Notes: a model not told the origin generated them from the letters alone. Counted from the stretch's first letter, positions 26,790 through 36,248 are shown. The stretch is 64,000 nucleotides of DNA from Mycoplasma marinum (GCF_004335975.1 NZ_PSZO01000002.1:1-64000); one strand, 5' to 3'. A program made the numbers and translations.

Positions 26790-27540
26790 ATATTTATGAA
26801 GTTTTTTTAATAAAAGAAATTTACTGTGAATATTTCTATATTTTTTATTATATAATTAAAAAACTTTAACCTAATTTTAGTGGTATTAGCCAAAAAATAA
26901 GTTGAAGTCGTTGATAATATTTTCAAAATAATGAAAGTGTTATAAAAAAATCACCCAATAGTACCATTTTATTAGTAGTTTTTAGTTTTATATGCAATAG
27001 ATAAATTGCTAAAAAGAACATTTTTAAATAAGTTATTTTCATGATAAATTATTCTTTATTATCGCAAACTGCAAGGAAGGTATTTAAACTATGATTACCA
27101 CCTCTAGCAAACTATTGTTACATGCATAAAATTAATACAAGTAATTTTTGGAAAATTAATAAGTTTTTTATCTTAGAAAGTTTCATTTTTAAATCATATA
27201 ATTAGTTAAAAAACAAGCAGTTATTTTCTGCTTTTTATATTCGTTTCATATATCCAATGTTATACTTTGAAATACGTATTATTATATCTTTTGATACTCT
27301 TTTTAAAACTTGATATCTACTTTAATATATTAATTACTAGATAATTTCCAATATTAACATCAATTTAAACTAACTGACTTAATTTATATAAAATATTTTT
27401 TATAAGTTGTAGCACTTAACTTAAATAAGGTTTTCCCACACAAATTACTACGCTAGATCTTATTGCACCCATTTCATAATTACTTTTTGATATGAATATA
27501 AAACACTATACCAAAAAAACTTGATATAGAATTTTAATTA
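26790..27540. other. Long AT-rich intergenic region
   Basis: About 750 nt with no supported gene. Frames are short on both strands even with UGA=Trp. A small hairpin with a T run (GCAG/CTGC then TTTTT, about 27213-27236, plus strand) resembles a weak terminator. The segment around 27380-27500 has better-balanced codons on the minus strand but is broken by stops; a decayed gene is possible and I cannot name it. Confidence 0.45.
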
Positions 27541-27542
27541 AA

Positions 27543-27566
27543 ATAAAAAAAGTACTACTCGTACTT
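27543..27566 (-). terminator. Terminator after apt
   Basis: Minus-strand hairpin AAGTAC-GAGTA-GTACTT followed by T7; it overlaps the apt stop codon. Confidence 0.8.
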
Positions 27567-28064
27567 AATTAATGTTGTTGTTCTGTATTCAGAAACTTTT
27601 GGTTCATGTTTAACAAATAATAAATCGATAAGGAATACTAAATCAATAACTTCCCCACCTAATTCTTCAACTAATTCAATAATAGCTTTTGTAGTTCCGC
27701 CAGTTGCTAATAAATCATCTACAATAGCAACTTTCTGACCTTTTTGAATTGAATCAGTATGAATTTGCAATTCATTTGTTCCGTATTCTAATGAATACTC
27801 TCTTTTAATCACATCATATGGTAATTTACCAGGCTTTCTAACCATAACAAAAGGTTTTTTCAATAATGCAGCAACTGGTGCTCCAAATAAAAATCCTCTT
27901 GCATCTGCGCCAACTATAACATCTGCTTCCTTACAAGCTTTTGCCATTTTATCAATTACTTCGTGAAACACTTCTCCATTAGCAAGTAATGTAGAAATAT
28001 CTTTAAAACCAATCCCTTTTTTGGGAAAGTCACTAATTTCTCTTATATATTTTTTTAATTCCAT
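27555..28064 (-). CDS. apt: Adenine phosphoribosyltransferase
   Basis: A 169-residue purine-salvage enzyme, adenine + PRPP to AMP. Motifs: FPKKGIGFKDISTLL near the N terminus, GADARGFLFGAPVA, RKPGKLP and the PRPP loop VAIVDDLLATGGTT. Length is standard. The ATG lacks an SD and follows a TATAAT by 9 nt, so it is probably leaderless. A terminator separates it from rplA upstream. Confidence 0.97.
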   Translation of the reverse strand: MELKKYIREISDFPKKGIGFKDISTLLANGEVFHEVIDKMAKACKEADVIVGADARGFLFGAPVAALLKKPFVMVRKPGKLPYDVIKREYSLEYGTNELQIHTDSIQKGQKVAIVDDLLATGGTTKAIIELVEELGGEVIDLVFLIDLLFVKHEPKVSEYRTTTLIKYE

Positions 28065-28073
28065 AACTAAAAT

Positions 28074-28079
28074 ATTATA
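28074..28079 (-). promoter_or_regulatory. -10 box for apt, predicted leaderless
   Basis: TATAAT on the minus strand, 9 nt before the apt ATG and just after the rplA terminator. Confidence 0.65.
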
Positions 28080-28082
28080 AAG

Positions 28083-28108
28083 AAAAAAATACCCCGAAGA
28101 GTATTTTA
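28083..28108 (-). terminator. Terminator after rplA
   Basis: Minus-strand hairpin AATACTC, loop TTCG, GGGTATT followed by T5, ending the rplK-rplA operon. Confidence 0.8.
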
Positions 28109-28118
28109 TTTTATAAAA

Positions 28119-28808
28119 TTAATCAATTTTAATTTTAACTGATGCACCCATTGATGTTTTAACAACAATGTTTTTAATATATGCACCTTTTACTACTGAA
28201 GGTTTTAGTTTTTTAATTAATTCAATAACTGTTTCAGCATTTTCAACAAGTTTAGAATCGTCAAATGATTTTTTACCAATCATTGTATGAACATTACCTT
28301 GCTTATCTGTTCTATAATTAGCTTTACCAGCTTTTAATTCTGTAACAATTTTACCTAGGTTAGGAGTAACTGTACCAGTTTTTGGGTTAGGCATAAGACC
28401 TTTAGGTCCAAGAACTTTACCGAATTTTCCAAGTGTCATCATCATTTTTGGTGTTGCAACGATGATATCAAAGTTAAATTCACCTTTTTTAAGGATTGCT
28501 TCTAATTCTTGAGGATCAACTGCAAATTCAGCTCCAGCTTCTTTTGCTGCTTCTAATTGTTTAACATCATCTGATGCTGCAAGAATTGAGATTTTTTTAC
28601 CTGTTCCATTTGGAAGAGAAACTGATCCTCTTAATTGTTGATCTGCTTTTCTTGTATCAAGATTTAGATTAAATACTAGTTCTACTGATTCATCAAATTT
28701 TGCAAATGATGCTTCTTTTGCTAATTTAATTGCTTCTTTAAGTTCTAAAATCTGTGTTGCATCCACTTTAGCGTGAATTGCCTTAATATTTTTTGAAATT
28801 TTAGCCAT
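28119..28808 (-). CDS. rplA: Ribosomal protein L1
   Basis: A 229-residue L1 with the family pattern: FDESVELVFNLNLDTRKADQ, the GTG segment (LPNGTGKKISI) and GKFGKVLGPKGLMPNPKTGTV. It binds 23S rRNA at the L1 stalk and in other bacteria represses its own mRNA. The ATG overlaps the rplK stop by one base (TAATG), so the genes are coupled. Confidence 0.98.
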   Translation of the reverse strand: MAKISKNIKAIHAKVDATQILELKEAIKLAKEASFAKFDESVELVFNLNLDTRKADQQLRGSVSLPNGTGKKISILAASDDVKQLEAAKEAGAEFAVDPQELEAILKKGEFNFDIIVATPKMMMTLGKFGKVLGPKGLMPNPKTGTVTPNLGKIVTELKAGKANYRTDKQGNVHTMIGKKSFDDSKLVENAETVIELIKKLKPSVVKGAYIKNIVVKTSMGASVKIKID

Positions 28809-29392
28809 TATTTGTCACCTTCTTCTGATGATTGTGCAGTCGCGTTAACTTCGATTGCTTGTCCTTTTGTTTCAATTGCTGTTGCTTGTGCTTCTGCAAG
28901 TGCTGCATCTTTTGCTGATGCTGCTGATGCTGCTTGTGCTGCTGCTTTCGCTGCTGCTTCTGCTTCAGCCATATCAACAAGTCCTTCAACTACTACACCC
29001 ATATTTTTAGCTGTACCAGCGATTTGTTTCATTGCTGAATCAATTTTGTTTGTATTTAAGTCTGTTAATTTATATTCAGCAATTTCTCTTAATTGCTCTA
29101 ATGTAATTTTCCCAGCAATATCTGTTTTTGAATTTGCTGCTCCAGATTTAATTCCAGCTGCTTGCTTAATTTTGAAAGCTGCAGGAGCTGTTTTTGTTTC
29201 AAATGTGAATGATTTGTCCTTGTAAATTGTAATTACTACAGGAACTGGTTCTCCATTTCTGTCTTTAGTTTGATCGTTAAATGCTCTTGTAAATTCAGGC
29301 ATTACAATTCCAAGTCCAGCAAGTTCTGGTCCAGGTTTTGCTTGACCTGCGTTAAATTCTAATTTAGCGATACGTACGATTTCTTTAGCCAC
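28808..29392 (-). CDS. rplK: Ribosomal protein L11 with Ala-rich C-terminal extension
   Basis: A 194-residue L11, about 50 longer than the usual 141. The core is normal: KLEFNAGQAKPGPELAGLGI, the TKTAPAAFKIKQAAG linker and the RNA-binding C-terminal domain ending near GVVVEG (about 137). The extra tail is Ala/Glu-rich and probably helical. The start codon is GTG (29392), placed after GAGGTAGCTC; the conserved N terminus supports it. The L11-L1 pair is controlled by the leader at 29393-29498. Confidence 0.96.
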   Translation of the reverse strand: MAKEIVRIAKLEFNAGQAKPGPELAGLGIVMPEFTRAFNDQTKDRNGEPVPVVITIYKDKSFTFETKTAPAAFKIKQAAGIKSGAANSKTDIAGKITLEQLREIAEYKLTDLNTNKIDSAMKQIAGTAKNMGVVVEGLVDMAEAEAAAKAAAQAASAASAKDAALAEAQATAIETKGQAIEVNATAQSSEEGDK

Positions 29393-29498
29393 GAGCTACC
29401 TCTTTTCTTATTTTTAATTTAAAGTTCTCTGTGTGGTATAACGACTTTCGTCTTCCACTCACTATAAAGAACGCACTCAAAGTGCTAAAAAAATTATA
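29393..29498 (-). promoter_or_regulatory. Promoter and structured leader of rplK-rplA
   Basis: An extended -10 (TGGTATAAT, box at 29498-29493) is followed by two hairpins: GCACT-TTG-AGTGC (about 29485-29473), and a GTGG...CCAC stem enclosing GACGAAAGTC (about 29453-29432). The second could be a ribosomal-protein binding site for autoregulation, probably L1. That is an inference from position and structure. Confidence 0.5.
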
Positions 29499-29529
29499 CC
29501 AAATATTTTAAATATAGGTAGTTTTTTAT

Positions 29530-29554
29530 AAAAAAAATTCAAATCTCTTTGAAT
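29530..29554 (-). terminator. Terminator after the permease operon
   Basis: Minus-strand hairpin ATTCAAA-GAGA-TTTGAAT followed by T7. Confidence 0.8.
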
Positions 29555-29557
29555 GTT

Positions 29558-29866
29558 TTAATTTTCCTTTTCTATCTTGACTTTTTCAATTTTTGATCTT
29601 AATAAGTGATTTATCAGCGGCATCAATAAAAATATCCCAAACTGTACAAAAAACATAATTGATCCAATTAAATTAGAAACACGTTTAGATACTCCTGGTA
29701 TTGCAGGTTGAAATAACCCATAACTTGATTCACCATTAGGATTTAATATGAAACCAACATAAATTGTTGAATATCCAATAGAGAATAATAAAGTTCCAAA
29801 AATACCCACAATTGCAATAATGGCAAATGGCCAGTAAATGAATTTATTCATTTTTATTGTTTGCAT
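29558..29866 (-). CDS. Small membrane protein downstream of the amino-acid permease
   Basis: A 102-residue protein with two hydrophobic helices (about residues 8-38 and 66-90) and a charged Lys/Glu tail. SD AAGGA precedes the ATG at 29866. It overlaps the permease gene by 23 nt, so it is co-translated with it. No family is recognised. Confidence 0.65.
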   Translation of the reverse strand: MQTIKMNKFIYWPFAIIAIVGIFGTLLFSIGYSTIYVGFILNPNGESSYGLFQPAIPGVSKRVSNLIGSIMFFVQFGIFLLMPLINHLLRSKIEKVKIEKEN

Positions 29867-31070
29867 TTTTTTCCTTTTTAATTGTGTAAAACAAAATTGT
29901 TATTGCTAAGATAGCAAATATAAAGAATGTTGGTCAGTTTGAAAATGAGTCAATTAATGAGTCAGTTTTTAGAATAATACTTGGTATTAATAAAATACAT
30001 GCTCAAAATGCGATTATTAAAAATGAATAAAGCAAAGTAACAAAAAATTCTGACTTCTTCTTTTTAATAGTTTTCATTCCAAAGAATAAATTTGTTTGTG
30101 TAGCTTGTTCCATCGAAGTTCAAAATCCAGCTGCATATCCATTTACAACTCCTCATGCTGAAATACATATGAATACATAAACGATTATTGTAATTACTTT
30201 TGAAGCAGTCTTTTTAAATGTATCTGAAAATAGTTCATCAACAGATGGTGCAGAGTGAAGTATTGAAGCTAAAGAAATCATAGAATTTATAATAATAACC
30301 ATAATCATACCTATAAATAAAATTTTAGGGATTTGTTTCTCTCCATTCTTAACTTTTTTTTGCATCGTTGCAACATTTAAGAATCCATCATAAGCAAACA
30401 AAACTGCAGGTAAGGCAACCACAATTGCTTTTGCATCAAATGAACCATGACCAAAAGCGTTAGTTCCCAATAAAGGATAATTAGCATTTGTACCAATAGC
30501 ATTATGAGTTGTTGACATTATAATACCTATTAATGCAGCCATTATTAAGGGTATAAACTTTAAAACAACAGTTATTTGCTGAAAAATTCCAGATACTTTA
30601 GTAGAAATAATATTTAGTATAACTAATATAGTTGTTATTCCAATCCCTATTAGAGCATGTCCTCAAATGGGCACAGTATATTGATTCATTAATCCTGCAA
30701 CAACAATACCTTGCAATGTTGCCTCTGAAGCAAAGAACCCAAGAACAAAAACGAATAAACCAGTATAAAAGAATGAAAATTGAAATTGTGCAAAATATCC
30801 ATACTTTTTACCTCCGACAGCAGAACACCACTTAGCTAACCCCTCGGTTTTCGATTCTTTTTTAAATGTACCTATTTCCGAAAATGAAATAGCAAGTGAA
30901 AGGGCGAGTACCCCACCAATTATTCATGCCATCAATCATGTAGCACCATTACCATTTGTCATTTTTGAAATTGAACCGTTTTTAAAGAATATACCAATAC
31001 CGACAACAGAACCAATTAACATTGAAATAGCAGCTCAGAATCCTAATTTTCTTCCTGTTTTAATTGACAT
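29844..31070 (-). CDS. APC-family amino-acid permease
   Basis: A 408-residue permease with about ten membrane segments. The N-terminal motif SIKTGRKLGFWAAISMLIGSVVGIGIF is the APC-superfamily first helix with its GSVVGIGIF substrate loop. It reads through several UGA codons. SD AGGAGG is 4 nt from the ATG. It is shorter than the usual 450-500. Substrate cannot be assigned. Position between tRNA genes and ribosomal genes is not informative. Confidence 0.85.
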
Positions 31071-31224
31071 AGTCCTCCTTATATTTTTGATTTTATAAAA
31101 TTAATTTAAGTATTTGAAAGTGAGTTAGTTTTTTATACTTTGCATAAAGAATAAATATCAACTTATATATTTATAACATATTAATAAATATTAACAAAGA
31201 GCACTTTAGTAATAAAGGGCATAA

Positions 31225-31247
31225 AAAAAACACCCTAAGTAGGATGA
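31225..31247 (-). terminator. Terminator after tRNA-Tyr/tRNA-Gln
   Basis: Minus-strand hairpin CATCCT-ACTT-AGGGTG (one wobble) followed by T8, right after the tRNA-Gln 3' end. Confidence 0.75.
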
Positions 31248-31249
31248 TA

Positions 31250-31324
31250 TGGTTGCCCCTGTTGGATTCGAACCAACGCATGTCGATACCAAAAACCGAT
31301 GCCTTACCGCTTGGCTAAGGGGCA
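31250..31324 (-). tRNA. tRNA-Gln (UUG)
   Basis: Cloverleaf on the minus strand: acceptor TGCCCCT/AGGGGCA, D arm, anticodon stem TCGGT/ATCGA with loop TTTTGGT (anticodon TTG), T arm GTTGG/CCAAC with TTCGAAT. CCA is encoded. It lies 3 nt after tRNA-Tyr. Confidence 0.95.
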
Positions 31325-31327
31325 GTA

Positions 31328-31411
31328 TGGTGGAGGGGGAGGGATTCGAACCCCCGAACCTTTCGGAGCCGGGTTACAGCCGGATGCATTTGGCCACTTT
31401 GCTACCCCTCC
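31328..31411 (-). tRNA. tRNA-Tyr (GUA)
   Basis: Class II tRNA with long variable arm on the minus strand: acceptor GGAGGGG, anticodon loop CTGTAAC (GTA), variable stem CTCCGAAAGG, T loop TTCGAAT, encoded CCA. Co-transcribed with tRNA-Gln. Confidence 0.95.
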
Positions 31412-31436
31412 ATACTGCTTGGTGTGTTGCTTTATT

Positions 31437-31442
31437 ATTATA
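31437..31442 (-). promoter_or_regulatory. -10 box for the tRNA pair
   Basis: TATAAT on the minus strand about 25 nt upstream of tRNA-Tyr. Confidence 0.6.
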
Positions 31443-31465
31443 TCTAAAAAAAATAAAAATATGCA

Positions 31466-31490
31466 AAAAAAATAAAGATTTCTCTTTACT
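31466..31490 (-). terminator. Terminator after the endonuclease gene
   Basis: Minus-strand hairpin TAAAG-AGAAAT-CTTTA followed by T8, right after the stop codon. Confidence 0.7.
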
Positions 31491-32897
31491 TTAATTTATA
31501 GATATTGCAATACCATTATTTTCAAAGGATTTTGAAGCATTACCCGTTCCCTTTGAACCTCATATATTATCTATTAATCCAGGGTAATCAATGAATGGGT
31601 TTCTATTACCTTGTGCTTTTGAAACGCCATTGTTTCTTTGTATATCAAATTCATCCACAGGATCTTCTTTAGCTCACTTTATATATAATTTCAAGAAATT
31701 ATCTTTCATATATGGAAATGAATTAGAAAATATATTAGCTCCACCTTTGGTTTTATCAATTGATTGATAATAAGTTAATGCAAAATAAAGATAAGATCTA
31801 GCAATATCACCTTTAAATCTATCAATAGGTTCAAATACTGTTCCACCATACTTAGGGTTAGTTCCAAGTTTTGAATGGTTTTTAGATGTTCAAGATGCAC
31901 TTAAAACAGGTGCGTGAGGATAATTAGAACGCACACCATTTACTTTACCATCACTAGGTCAAACAAATTGAGCATCATTTCTCATAGGAGTTTTTTTATC
32001 AAACCAGGATTGTGGAATCAAATGTTCTCTATTATACATATCACCCTCATGTTTATAACTTCTACCATTGTTTCCGATTATATAGTTATATGGATCAGAG
32101 CCATTAGGATTTTCAGAGTAAATATCTATAACAGTATTATCATGTTCAAAGATATTATCTTTAAATGCCGTCTTGTATGTGTTATATAGTTCACCATATC
32201 CGCTAGAACCACCTTTAATCTTATTTAGGTGTTGACCTTGGATTTCATGCAACTTAGCAAATAACTTCTTACCTTTTAAATTATTAGCTTCCATATAATA
32301 ATTATTCGATTTATTATAAGTTATATTTCCTACTTTTTTAGGAGTTATAGTTATAGTTCCACTATCTTGGGGAGTTTTTTCAGTTTGTGTATTTTCATCT
32401 TTTTCTAATGCATAACTTGCAATAGCATAATATTGATATCTTGATAACTTCAAGTATGCTTTAGCAGAGATACCTTTAACCTCCTTGATTGCATCACTAC
32501 TTCCTATATAAGCAGAATTGTTTTCTTTTAAAGATTTTTTAATTATATCCTCTGCTTCTTGCGTCTCTAAAATAATATCGTGAGAGTCTTTTTTTCCAGT
32601 ATAACCAACTGGAAATACATAATTTGTATATTTACCAGTAGTTTTAGCTATTGCGCCTTCCTTAGTTGCTCTAATAATTTTTGTTGTAAATCGATCGTTT
32701 AAAATTTTTTCTATTTCTTCATTTGTAAAAATTGCGGTTTTCTTTGTTTTTTTATCATCAATTTTAACAGAATCTTTTTTTGTATTTCCACCTTGCAAGT
32801 CTTTGGTTTTTCCGCATGATACAGCAGAAAAAATTGGCATTGAAACTATTGCAAATGTTGCACCAAGGGATAATAAATATTTTTTATTTATTTTCAT
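31491..32897 (-). CDS. Surface lipoprotein with endonuclease I domain
   Basis: A 468-residue lipoprotein. The signal peptide ends in SAVSC (Cys28), followed by a Lys-rich linker. The C-terminal half has the endonuclease I (EndA/bacillary BsnI-like, PF04231) pattern. This includes YNREHLIPQSWF with the catalytic His-containing block, NDAQFVWPSDGKVNGVRSNYPHAPV, and FKGDIARSYLYFALTYY. Mycoplasmas need nucleotides from the host and use surface nucleases, so nucleic-acid degradation at the cell surface is likely. The ATG follows the upstream lipoprotein stop by 3 nt with no SD, implying coupling. Confidence 0.85.
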
Positions 32898-32900
32898 ATA

Positions 32901-34598
32901 TTAATAAATTGAATTTACACTAGTAGTTGGAGTTGGAGGTGCTGGCGTTGGTTTTGGCACATTTAAAATTTGTTTTGTGTATGATAATAAATCACTATAT
33001 TTAGTGTCAATTGTACTTAAATCATATCCTCAATAAGAATTATTTTTGAATGTCATTCCAGAAAAAATGCTTTTTATATAATCGGGTGCAAAGTATCATA
33101 CACCACCAACTTTAACAAATGTAAATCCAAATGATTTGTAGTGGCCTGAACCAGTCTTAATAAACGCGATACTTTCCACACCGTTAACCAATGTACTAAA
33201 ATTAATTTTAGAATCAACTTTTTCTTTCTTACCTAACATCATTCCAACAGTAACAAAGTAACCAAATTTCTTGCCAGAAATTTCTTTGGTAGCTTTTACA
33301 CTTAAAGCATAATTTTTTGAACCATTTATAAATTCACCTTTATCAAAAATAACTGTATCTTTATTAGTTGCTGGATTAGTAATATACTTAGCAATTAATG
33401 CGTCAGAAGTAGCTTTAACAGTAACTGGAATTACTTTAGTTGATGCAATTGCTTTTTCCCGTTTATCTAAAATAGAAAAGTCCGCTTTTAAATTATTTGA
33501 TTTAAACTCAGCTCTTAAATCACTAATCATTTGTATGATAACTTTATTTACTTCAACTTCCTTAATGAAAGGAGTAGCACTTGCCTCTCATTCATTAGCA
33601 GCGTCTTCGATTGTTTTGAAAACTTTTTTTGAAGTATAAAGTTTAAAACCAGTTTTGGAAGCGTAACCTTGCTTATAAATACTCCCTCTTTTTGAAGAAG
33701 TGTTTGAAAAACCATATTTTGCAAGTTTACCTTTTATTAAAGCAATATACTCACTCTTAGTATTTCCAAAAACAGGTTTAATTTCATGTCCGTTATCAAA
33801 AATAAATATTTTTGTTCTCTTAGTATCTTGAGCAAGTTTTTCCAATGCTGCTTTTCTTTCTTTTAATTCAACTTTATACTCAGATGAAATAATTTCGGGT
33901 GCAGTAATTTTAGGTGTTACTTCCGTCTTGTCAGGTTGTTTTTTATCTGTTTTCCCTGATTTTGTATCATCCTTAGTTTTATCTTTGTCTGTTTTTGGTT
34001 GATCTTTAGCTACAACATTATCAATTACAATTGCATATCTAATGTATCCTGCAGCGCTTTTTAATATAAATATTTTTCCAGGTATTGTTCTTATACCATC
34101 CTTTTTCTTAGTCATATCTGTTATAACTATTCTTTTATGCTGCTTTAGAGATTCTTTTAATGTCTTGTCTCCATTAGCATCAAGAATTTTATAATCATAT
34201 TGACCTAGTGTTCCAGAAAAATCACTAGCAAATATTGAATTTTCATATCACTTTTCTTGACTACCACTTTTTCTTCTAGCTGTTGCTAATGCCCCTTTTG
34301 GTGCTGCCTTTTTATTTTTTGAATTTGCACTTGTAACAGGACTAATAATTTCCATTCTATAATGTGCTTTAGCATCAGATAATGCTTCTTTAACTATTTC
34401 TTCATAACTTTTGCTTTCTTTTGCTTTATCAGTGCTTCCTTGGGTGTTATTTCCTTGAGCATTGTTCCCTTGGGTATTGTTTTCCTTGGGTGTTTTTTTA
34501 TCTTCCCCACATGAAATAACCACTGCTAACGGTGTTGCAATTGCAAGCGTTGAAGCCACTGCTCCAAATAAAACTCTTTTTGTCTTGACTTGACTCAT
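32901..34598 (-). CDS. Large lipoprotein of unknown function, operon partner of the nuclease
   Basis: A 565-residue lipoprotein with the lipobox VVISC (Cys30). Next come a low-complexity stretch of three NTQGN/NAQGN repeats and basic segments. A Lys/Asp-rich linker lies near residues 185-215. The C terminus is Pro/Thr-rich (PKPTPAPPTPTT). SD AGGAG precedes the ATG. It is upstream of, and 3 nt from, the endonuclease gene. No known domain is recognised. A surface role with the nuclease is inferred from position. Confidence 0.8.
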
Positions 34599-34709
34599 TT
34601 GTTTCTCCTAAATCCTTTTTATTTTTTAAAAGAAAGTACTAATACTTTCTTCATATAAATTATAAAATACTGTTTTAAAAAATTTACTATGTTAAATTTT
34701 AATAATAAA

Positions 34710-34737
34710 CAAATAAAAAGCACCTATTGGTGCTTAC
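34710..34737 (-). terminator. Terminator after nusG
   Basis: Minus-strand hairpin AAGCACC-AATA-GGTGCTT followed by TTTATT. Confidence 0.85.
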
Positions 34738-34747
34738 TTTATTAATG

Positions 34748-35299
34748 TTAATTTAATATTTCAATGTGTTCAATTGATATTTCTGTAGGTGTTGCTCTAT
34801 CAAATAGTGTTAATTCAACAATAACAACCTTTTTTTCTTCGTCATAATTGAGGATAGGACCTTTAAGACCTTTTGTAGCTCCCTCAACAACTTCTATAAT
34901 TGTACCAATTTCATACTTAGGTTTTGTTAATTTTCCAGCTTTATAATCTTCGAAAGCTTTAACAACTGATTTATCAATACGTCTAATTTCAAGATTAGAC
35001 ACAGGTGTTGGTTTAGTTCTTTGACCTGAAGAACCAACAAGTCCTGTAACATATTGTGTATTACGAACTATGAATCACGCTTCATTAGTCATAACCATTT
35101 TAATAAATATATAACCTGGGAACATATTTTTTTCTTTATATTTACCAGAAGGTGTAATATGTGGCACCATCGCTATTTTAAATTCTGATATTACACCTTC
35201 AAGTGACTCAGAAACAACTCTATTTTTTAATGATTCAACAACTTTTTCTTCTTTTCCAGAAATAGTTGTAACCATATATCATTTCATTTCATTTTCCAT
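34748..35299 (-). CDS. nusG: Transcription antitermination factor NusG
   Basis: A 183-residue NusG: NGN domain (WYMVTTISGKEEKVVESL, then MFPGYIFIKM) and C-terminal KOW domain with GTIIEVVEGATKGLKGPI. It binds RNA polymerase. The ATG is contiguous with the secE stop (TAA then ATG). The only SD-like GGAG lies 11 nt upstream, within secE. Gene order is rpmG-secE-nusG, as in other Firmicutes. Confidence 0.96.
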
Positions 35300-35530
35300 T
35301 TATAAACCAACTCCTCATTTTTCTCACAATGTTGTGAATCCTAGTGTAATTAAAAATAATACTATTGCTGCAATAATTATAAATATTAGCGAAGTCCAGA
35401 AAATTTTAAAAGATTCAGATCCATTTGGTCATCTAACTCTTTTTAATTCTTTAAAAAAACCTTTAATTTCATTTAAAATTCCAGTCTTTTGTTTTTTGAC
35501 TTTCTTAGGTGTTTTATTTTTTGATTGCAT
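35300..35530 (-). CDS. secE: Preprotein translocase subunit SecE
   Basis: A 76-residue SecE: basic N terminus, amphipathic FFKELKRVRWPNG motif, one membrane helix. It clamps SecY in the membrane. It overlaps rpmG by one base (TAATG) and abuts nusG. One UGA is Trp. Confidence 0.92.
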
Positions 35531-35673
35531 TACTTTTCCTCTTTATGCAACGTTTTTTGATTGCATTTTTTACAAAATTTATTTTTTGTTAATCTTGCAG
35601 TTATCGACTTTGGAGTCGAGTAATTACGCGATTGACAAATTTCACATGCTAGTATAACTTTTTTTCTATTCAT
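35530..35673 (-). CDS. rpmG: Ribosomal protein L33
   Basis: A 47-residue zinc-ribbon L33: [18 protein letters not shown] then KKCNQKT, with CxxC pairs. The ATG has no SD and lies 6 nt after a TATAAT, predicting a leaderless rpmG-secE-nusG transcript. Confidence 0.93.
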   Translation of the reverse strand: MNRKKVILACEICQSRNYSTPKSITARLTKNKFCKKCNQKTLHKEEK

Positions 35674-35679
35674 GGGGTA

Positions 35680-35685
35680 ATTATA
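35680..35685 (-). promoter_or_regulatory. -10 box for rpmG-secE-nusG, predicted leaderless
   Basis: TATAAT on the minus strand, 6 nt before the rpmG ATG. Confidence 0.6.
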
Positions 35686-35700
35686 CAATAATTAATGAAT

Positions 35701-36237
35701 TTATTGTAGTTGTTTCTTCATTTTAAACATTATTTTTCTAATTGTCTGATTTATTATATATTTTGAGACACCCAATTCACAAGCTGCACAAGTAACACTT
35801 CTACATGCTTCAAAAATTGTTAGGTATACTTTTTCTTCGAATGCATCTAGGACAGATATATCTAAATCACTCTCTGGTTTTTCATGAGCAATAAATTTTA
35901 TTTGATATTTTCTGTCACTCATTTCTCTGTAATTATTTAAAACTTTATATTTTCTAGTACTCATTTTTCTTGCTTCATTAAAAATTACGTATTTTAATTT
36001 CATGCATAAATATGTTTTGAAACTAAATTGAAACTTTTCATCATATTGTGTAACAAAAAGTGGTAGCTTAGCTAAGAAAATATTGTGTATATCTTCTTTT
36101 TCAAGAGGTGTTCTTGAAAAATATTGCTTGTTCGATACAATTACATAATTAAATGATTCCTCAAAATTATATAAAACTCTTTTTATCATTTTGCCTGTTG
36201 GCATTTCTTTCAATTGTCTAATTTCATTCTTTGTCAT
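35701..36237 (-). CDS. SigH-like sigma-70 family factor
   Basis: A 178-residue protein. The first half resembles sigma region 2: DIHNIFLAKLPLFVTQYDEKF and FKTYLCMKLKYVIFNEARK. The end resembles a region 4 helix-turn-helix, ACELGVSKYIINQTIRKIMFKMKK. The position rlmB - this gene - rpmG - secE - nusG is exactly that of sigH in Bacillus. Motif match is weak, so the assignment combines sequence and synteny. M. genitalium MG428 is a known mycoplasma alternative sigma factor; whether this is its orthologue is untested. SD GAGGTC. Starts 11 nt after rlmB. Confidence 0.7.
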   Translation of the reverse strand: MTKNEIRQLKEMPTGKMIKRVLYNFEESFNYVIVSNKQYFSRTPLEKEDIHNIFLAKLPLFVTQYDEKFQFSFKTYLCMKLKYVIFNEARKMSTRKYKVLNNYREMSDRKYQIKFIAHEKPESDLDISVLDAFEEKVYLTIFEACRSVTCAACELGVSKYIINQTIRKIMFKMKKQLQ

Positions 36238-36248
36238 TTTGACCTCGA

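Noticed and set aside
26790-27540. Search for a small RNA or mobile element in the long gap
   Set aside because: Only weak hairpins and AT-rich sequence; no consistent promoter-terminator pair or repeat ends were found.
28801-29225. Gln-rich and Ser/Ala-rich frames overlapping the end of rplK
   Set aside because: They are other-frame shadows of the Ala-rich L11 tail, with no RBS of their own.
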